DNA of 24,420 nt from an uncultured Collinsella sp. (GTDB taxonomy: Bacteria; Actinomycetota; Coriobacteriia; Coriobacteriales; Coriobacteriaceae). The notes under the pieces were generated by a model. It was not told the origin of the DNA. It ran no database searches and saw nothing but the letters and a program-made list of their open reading frames with translations. Every line of letters begins with the position of its first letter. Within the stretch, counting starts at the first letter, position 1. Below are positions 22,298-24,420 of the stretch, piece by piece. The stretch lies in NCBI GenBank assembly GCA_959596495.1, contig CAUFXK010000024.1, positions 1-24,420 of the forward strand, in the 5' to 3' direction. A program made the translations under genes and the position numbers.

Positions 22298-23374
22298 GTG
22301 TCCCTTTCCATCGGTATCGTGGGCCTGCCCAACGTAGGCAAGTCGACGCTGTTCACCGCGCTTACCAAAAAGACCGGTCTTGCCGCCAACTATCCGTTCG
22401 CCACGATCGACCCCAACGTGGGTATCGTCGACGTGCCCGATAGCCGTCTGCAAAAGCTCGCCGACATCGTCAACCCGGGTCGCATTGTGCCGGCAACGGT
22501 CGAGTTCGTCGACATCGCGGGCCTGGTGAAGGGCGCCAACGAGGGCGAGGGCCTGGGCAACCAGTTCCTGGCCAACATTCGCGAGACCGACGCCATCTGC
22601 GAGGTCGTGCGCTACTTTAAGGACCCCAACGTCATGCGCGAGGTAGGTCGTACGGGCGAGTTCGTCGATCCCGCCGGCGATGCCGACACCATCATGACCG
22701 AGCTTATCCTGGCCGACATGGGCACGCTCGAGAAGCAGCTGCCCAAGCTCGAGAAGGAGGCCAAGCGCGACAAGGAGCTCATGCCCAAGTTCGAGGTCGC
22801 CAAGCGCCTGCTTGCCTGGCTCAACGAGGGCAAGCGCGCCGCATCCATGGAGATGACCGACGAGGAGCGTGCCGCCGCTAAGGGCCTGTTCCTGCTCACC
22901 ATGAAGCCCATCCTGTATGTGGCCAACGTGGACGAGGATATGCTCAACGACGATCTGGCACCCATCGATGGTGTTAAGCCGCTGCCCATCTGCGCCAAGA
23001 TCGAGGCCGAGCTTTCCGAACTCGATCCCGAGGACGCCGCCGACTACCTGGAGAGCCTGGGCCTGGAGCAGCCCGGCCTGGACGTGCTCGCGCAGGCGGC
23101 CTATAAGCTGCTCGGCCTGCAGTCGTTCTTTACGGCCGGCGAGATGGAGGTCAAGGCCTGGACGGTTCGCCAAGGCGCGACTGCCCCGCAGGCTGCCGGC
23201 GTCATCCACACCGACTTTGAGCGCGGCTTTATTAAGGCCGAGGTCATTGGCTACGACGACTACATCGAGCTCGGCGGCGAGCAGGGCGCCAAGGCCGCCG
23301 GCAAGTTGCGTATTGAGGGCAAGGACTATGTCATGGCCGATGGCGACGTCGTGCACTTCCGCTTTAACGTGTAA
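22298..23374 (+). CDS. ychF: Redox-regulated/translation-associated ATPase YchF (Obg family)
   Basis: A 358-residue YchF/OLA1 protein, an Obg-family P-loop NTPase that prefers ATP and associates with ribosomes. Motifs are the P-loop GLPNVGKST at residues 8-16, NYPFATIDPNVGIV, the switch II region DIAGLVKGANEGEGLGN, and ANVDED in place of the GTP-specific NKxD. A coiled-coil insertion follows (about 125-190), and the C-terminal TGS domain contains FFTAGEMEVKAWTVRQGATAPQAAGVIHTDFERGFIKAEV. The length is typical (about 360). The start is a GTG at 22298, with AAAGGAG 5 bases upstream and the canonical SLSIGIVGLPNVGKS N-terminus. The next gene begins 11 bp after the stop, so they are probably co-transcribed. 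Confidence 0.96.
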   Translation: MSLSIGIVGLPNVGKSTLFTALTKKTGLAANYPFATIDPNVGIVDVPDSRLQKLADIVNPGRIVPATVEFVDIAGLVKGANEGEGLGNQFLANIRETDAICEVVRYFKDPNVMREVGRTGEFVDPAGDADTIMTELILADMGTLEKQLPKLEKEAKRDKELMPKFEVAKRLLAWLNEGKRAASMEMTDEERAAAKGLFLLTMKPILYVANVDEDMLNDDLAPIDGVKPLPICAKIEAELSELDPEDAADYLESLGLEQPGLDVLAQAAYKLLGLQSFFTAGEMEVKAWTVRQGATAPQAAGVIHTDFERGFIKAEVIGYDDYIELGGEQGAKAAGKLRIEGKDYVMADGDVVHFRFNV

Positions 23375-23385
23375 GGACGACGCAT

Positions 23386-23769
23386 ATGTTCAAATATGGC
23401 AAAAAAGCCGGCTACATGGGCATCGCACTGCTGGTGCTTGCGGTGCTTCCGCTGGTGGTCGCAGCGTTTGTAATCCCCAACATTGGCCCCGAGGTGGCAA
23501 CGAAGTTTAACGCAGCCGGCGAGGTGACGCGATGGGGCAAGAGCTACGAGCTGCTGGCGCTACCGGTGCTCAACCTGCTGCTGAGCGTGGCGACATACTT
23601 TACGGCGGGACGTCAGGCCAAAAACAATGATGACTCCGCCGCCATGGCGCGCATCGTGTGCGAACGCTACCTGCGCAACGGTTGCATCACGGGTGTGTTC
23701 CTCAACGTGATCAACGTTTACTTTATGTACTCGGCGATTACCGGAACGGGCTTTGGCTTTGGTTTCTAG
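23386..23769 (+). CDS. Small DUF1648-like membrane protein
   Basis: A 127-residue predicted inner-membrane protein with three hydrophobic segments: about 12-32 (GIALLVLAVLPLVVAAFVIP), about 53-72 (ELLALPVLNLLLSVATYF) and about 99-120 (GCITGVFLNVINVYFMYSAI). The segment after the first helix, PNIGPEVATKFNAAGEVTRWGKSYEL, matches the DUF1648 pattern seen in SdpI-like immunity and membrane proteins, where a helix is followed by a short P..HFN..G loop. The domain hit is by eye only. AAGGA lies 8 bases before the ATG, overlapping the ychF stop, so it is likely in an operon with ychF. Function unknown. Confidence 0.8.
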   Translation: MFKYGKKAGYMGIALLVLAVLPLVVAAFVIPNIGPEVATKFNAAGEVTRWGKSYELLALPVLNLLLSVATYFTAGRQAKNNDDSAAMARIVCERYLRNGCITGVFLNVINVYFMYSAITGTGFGFGF

Positions 23770-23778
23770 CTTGTCCTT

Positions 23779-24168
23779 TTAGGCAACGAGCCTGCACGCA
23801 TATTCAATGGCTGCTGCGAGGCCGCCGCTCGATCGTGGTTGAAAGACTACATCGGCGGCGGCCTCGTTTTCGTATCCGGCGCCGCGAAGGGCGAGTGCGA
23901 TACCGGCTTCCAGGAGAAGGGGCAGGCCACGCTGGCTGGTTGCGATTACGGCAGCCTGATTGAGCGAGCAGCTGTGCGCTTGGCATTGGATGGCAAGTTC
24001 ACCTTGCGCCGGGCAAGGGACCAGAACGGCGGCGACGCGACTTGATAGCAATGCAAATGCTGTGCGCTCATCGGGCGAGAGACATTCTGCTTCAACGACG
24101 ACGAGCTTGGGCGGTGCGCTGTTTGTGCGAAGCGTGGCTCGGTACGTGCGGACCGAAGAACCCGACAT
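23779..24168 (-). CDS. Hypothetical protein divergent from the XRE regulator
   Basis: A 129-residue soluble protein that I do not recognise. It is rich in Ala and Leu, with an N-terminal strand region (RTYRATLRTNSAPPKLVVVEAECLS) and hydrophobic helices such as LLLEAGIALALRGAG. Four Cys residues are present but not in a cluster motif. The start ATG at 24168 has AGGAG 6 bases upstream; a TTG upstream in frame would fall in the palindromic operator and is less likely. Its stop lies 9 bp from the stop of the convergent membrane-protein gene. It is transcribed divergently from the XRE gene, across a 24-bp palindrome, which suggests control by that regulator. Confidence 0.7.
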   Translation of the reverse strand: MSGSSVRTYRATLRTNSAPPKLVVVEAECLSPDERTAFALLSSRVAAVLVPCPAQGELAIQCQAHSCSLNQAAVIATSQRGLPLLLEAGIALALRGAGYENEAAADVVFQPRSSGGLAAAIEYACRLVA

Positions 24169-24191
24169 AGAAAACTCCTGTGTATTCGGCA

Positions 24192-24215
24192 AAACGTAAA
24201 CTATAGTTTACGTTT
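24192..24215. promoter_or_regulatory. Perfect 24-bp palindrome, probable operator
   Basis: The sequence is its own reverse complement over 24 bp, with half-site AAACGTAAACTA. It contains TATAGT on both strands, which could act as -10. On the minus strand TTGAAA with 18-bp spacing to TAAACT gives a plausible promoter for the 129-residue gene. Its location between divergent genes, one an XRE regulator, makes an autoregulatory operator likely. Confidence 0.75.
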
Positions 24216-24244
24216 ATGTTCGGCTCCATTTCAAACTCGGCTGC

Positions 24245-24420
24245 ATGGACGAACGTGCGAAACAGATTCTTGGCAGGCGGGTCGAAGAGACACGCAGGGA
24301 CCTTGGTATCTCCAAGGTTGATTTTTGTGTGGCGACAGGAATCAGCCGACCCTACCTCGACCGAATCGAAGATGGGACGGCAAATTTCACGCTCAAGGTT
24401 CTATTTAAGATCGCGCCCGC
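24245..24420 (+). CDS. XRE-family HTH regulator (3' end outside window)
   Basis: The first 58 codons of a helix-turn-helix protein cut by the window edge. The visible part is a single XRE/Cro domain: LGRRVEETRRDLGISKVDFCVATGISRPYLDRIEDGTANFTLKVLFKIA, with the recognition helix around GISRPYLDRIEDG. Total length and any C-terminal domain are unknown. The ATG lies 29 bp after the palindrome and lacks a clear Shine-Dalgarno, which would fit a short leader or weak translation of a repressor. Confidence 0.8.
   Translation, partial: MDERAKQILGRRVEETRRDLGISKVDFCVATGISRPYLDRIEDGTANFTLKVLFKIAP

Noticed and set aside
1..24420. CRISPR arrays, insertion sequences, integrases, rRNA genes
   Set aside because: No regularly spaced direct repeats, no transposase or recombinase motifs and no rRNA-like sequence were seen in the window.

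Overview
The window looks like a chromosomal segment of a high-GC anaerobic gut actinobacterium of the class Coriobacteriia, most likely Collinsella or a close relative. This is an inference from gene content and base composition, not from a database match. Supporting points are a type III glutamine synthetase, a MurT/GatD pair for peptidoglycan amidation, a B12-dependent methionine synthase with a separate reactivation protein, fermentative Fe- and glycerol-type dehydrogenases, a poly-[4Fe-4S] protein and a BTAD-type regulator. No prophage, transposase gene, CRISPR array or rRNA is present.

Layout. Positions 1-1554 (+) hold the 3' part of a BTAD/winged-helix regulator. Positions 1624-2969 (-) hold a YhbY-type RNA-binding protein and a SAM methyltransferase. 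A complex intergenic region (2970-3285) carries a perfect 32-bp inverted repeat and a separate terminator. Positions 3286-8987 (-) hold a UPF0210/DUF711 protein and a tightly coupled methionine operon in the order metF, MetH reactivation protein, metH. Positions 9411-11498 (+) hold glutamine synthetase III. Positions 11499-12212 are rich in non-coding structure: a terminator, a second long inverted repeat with a possible 48-codon ORF, a duplicated tRNA-end/terminator cassette, and tRNA-Glu(UUC) on the minus strand. Positions 12313-16655 (-) hold a three-gene unit: two translationally coupled TPR-like proteins of unknown function followed by one ORF that fuses MurT and GatD. Positions 17156-20778 (+) hold an iron-dependent alcohol dehydrogenase and two paralogous glycerol-dehydrogenase-type proteins, each with its own flanking structures. 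Positions 20930-23769 (+) hold a ferredoxin-like protein with four cluster motifs, the GTPase/ATPase YchF and a small DUF1648-like membrane protein. Positions 23779-24420 hold an unknown gene (-) divergent from a truncated XRE regulator (+), with a perfect 24-bp palindrome between them.

How the genes work together. metF supplies 5-methyl-THF, MetH uses it to methylate homocysteine, and the stand-alone activation protein replaces the reactivation domain missing from this MetH. Glutamine synthetase III makes glutamine, the likely nitrogen donor for the MurT-GatD amidation of lipid II. The three Fe/Zn-family dehydrogenases and the ferredoxin-like protein fit fermentative redox balancing. The most interesting items are the MurT-GatD fusion with its uncharacterised TPR partners, the two long inverted-repeat elements, the duplicated tRNA-end/terminator cassette and two REP-like palindromes that share a core.
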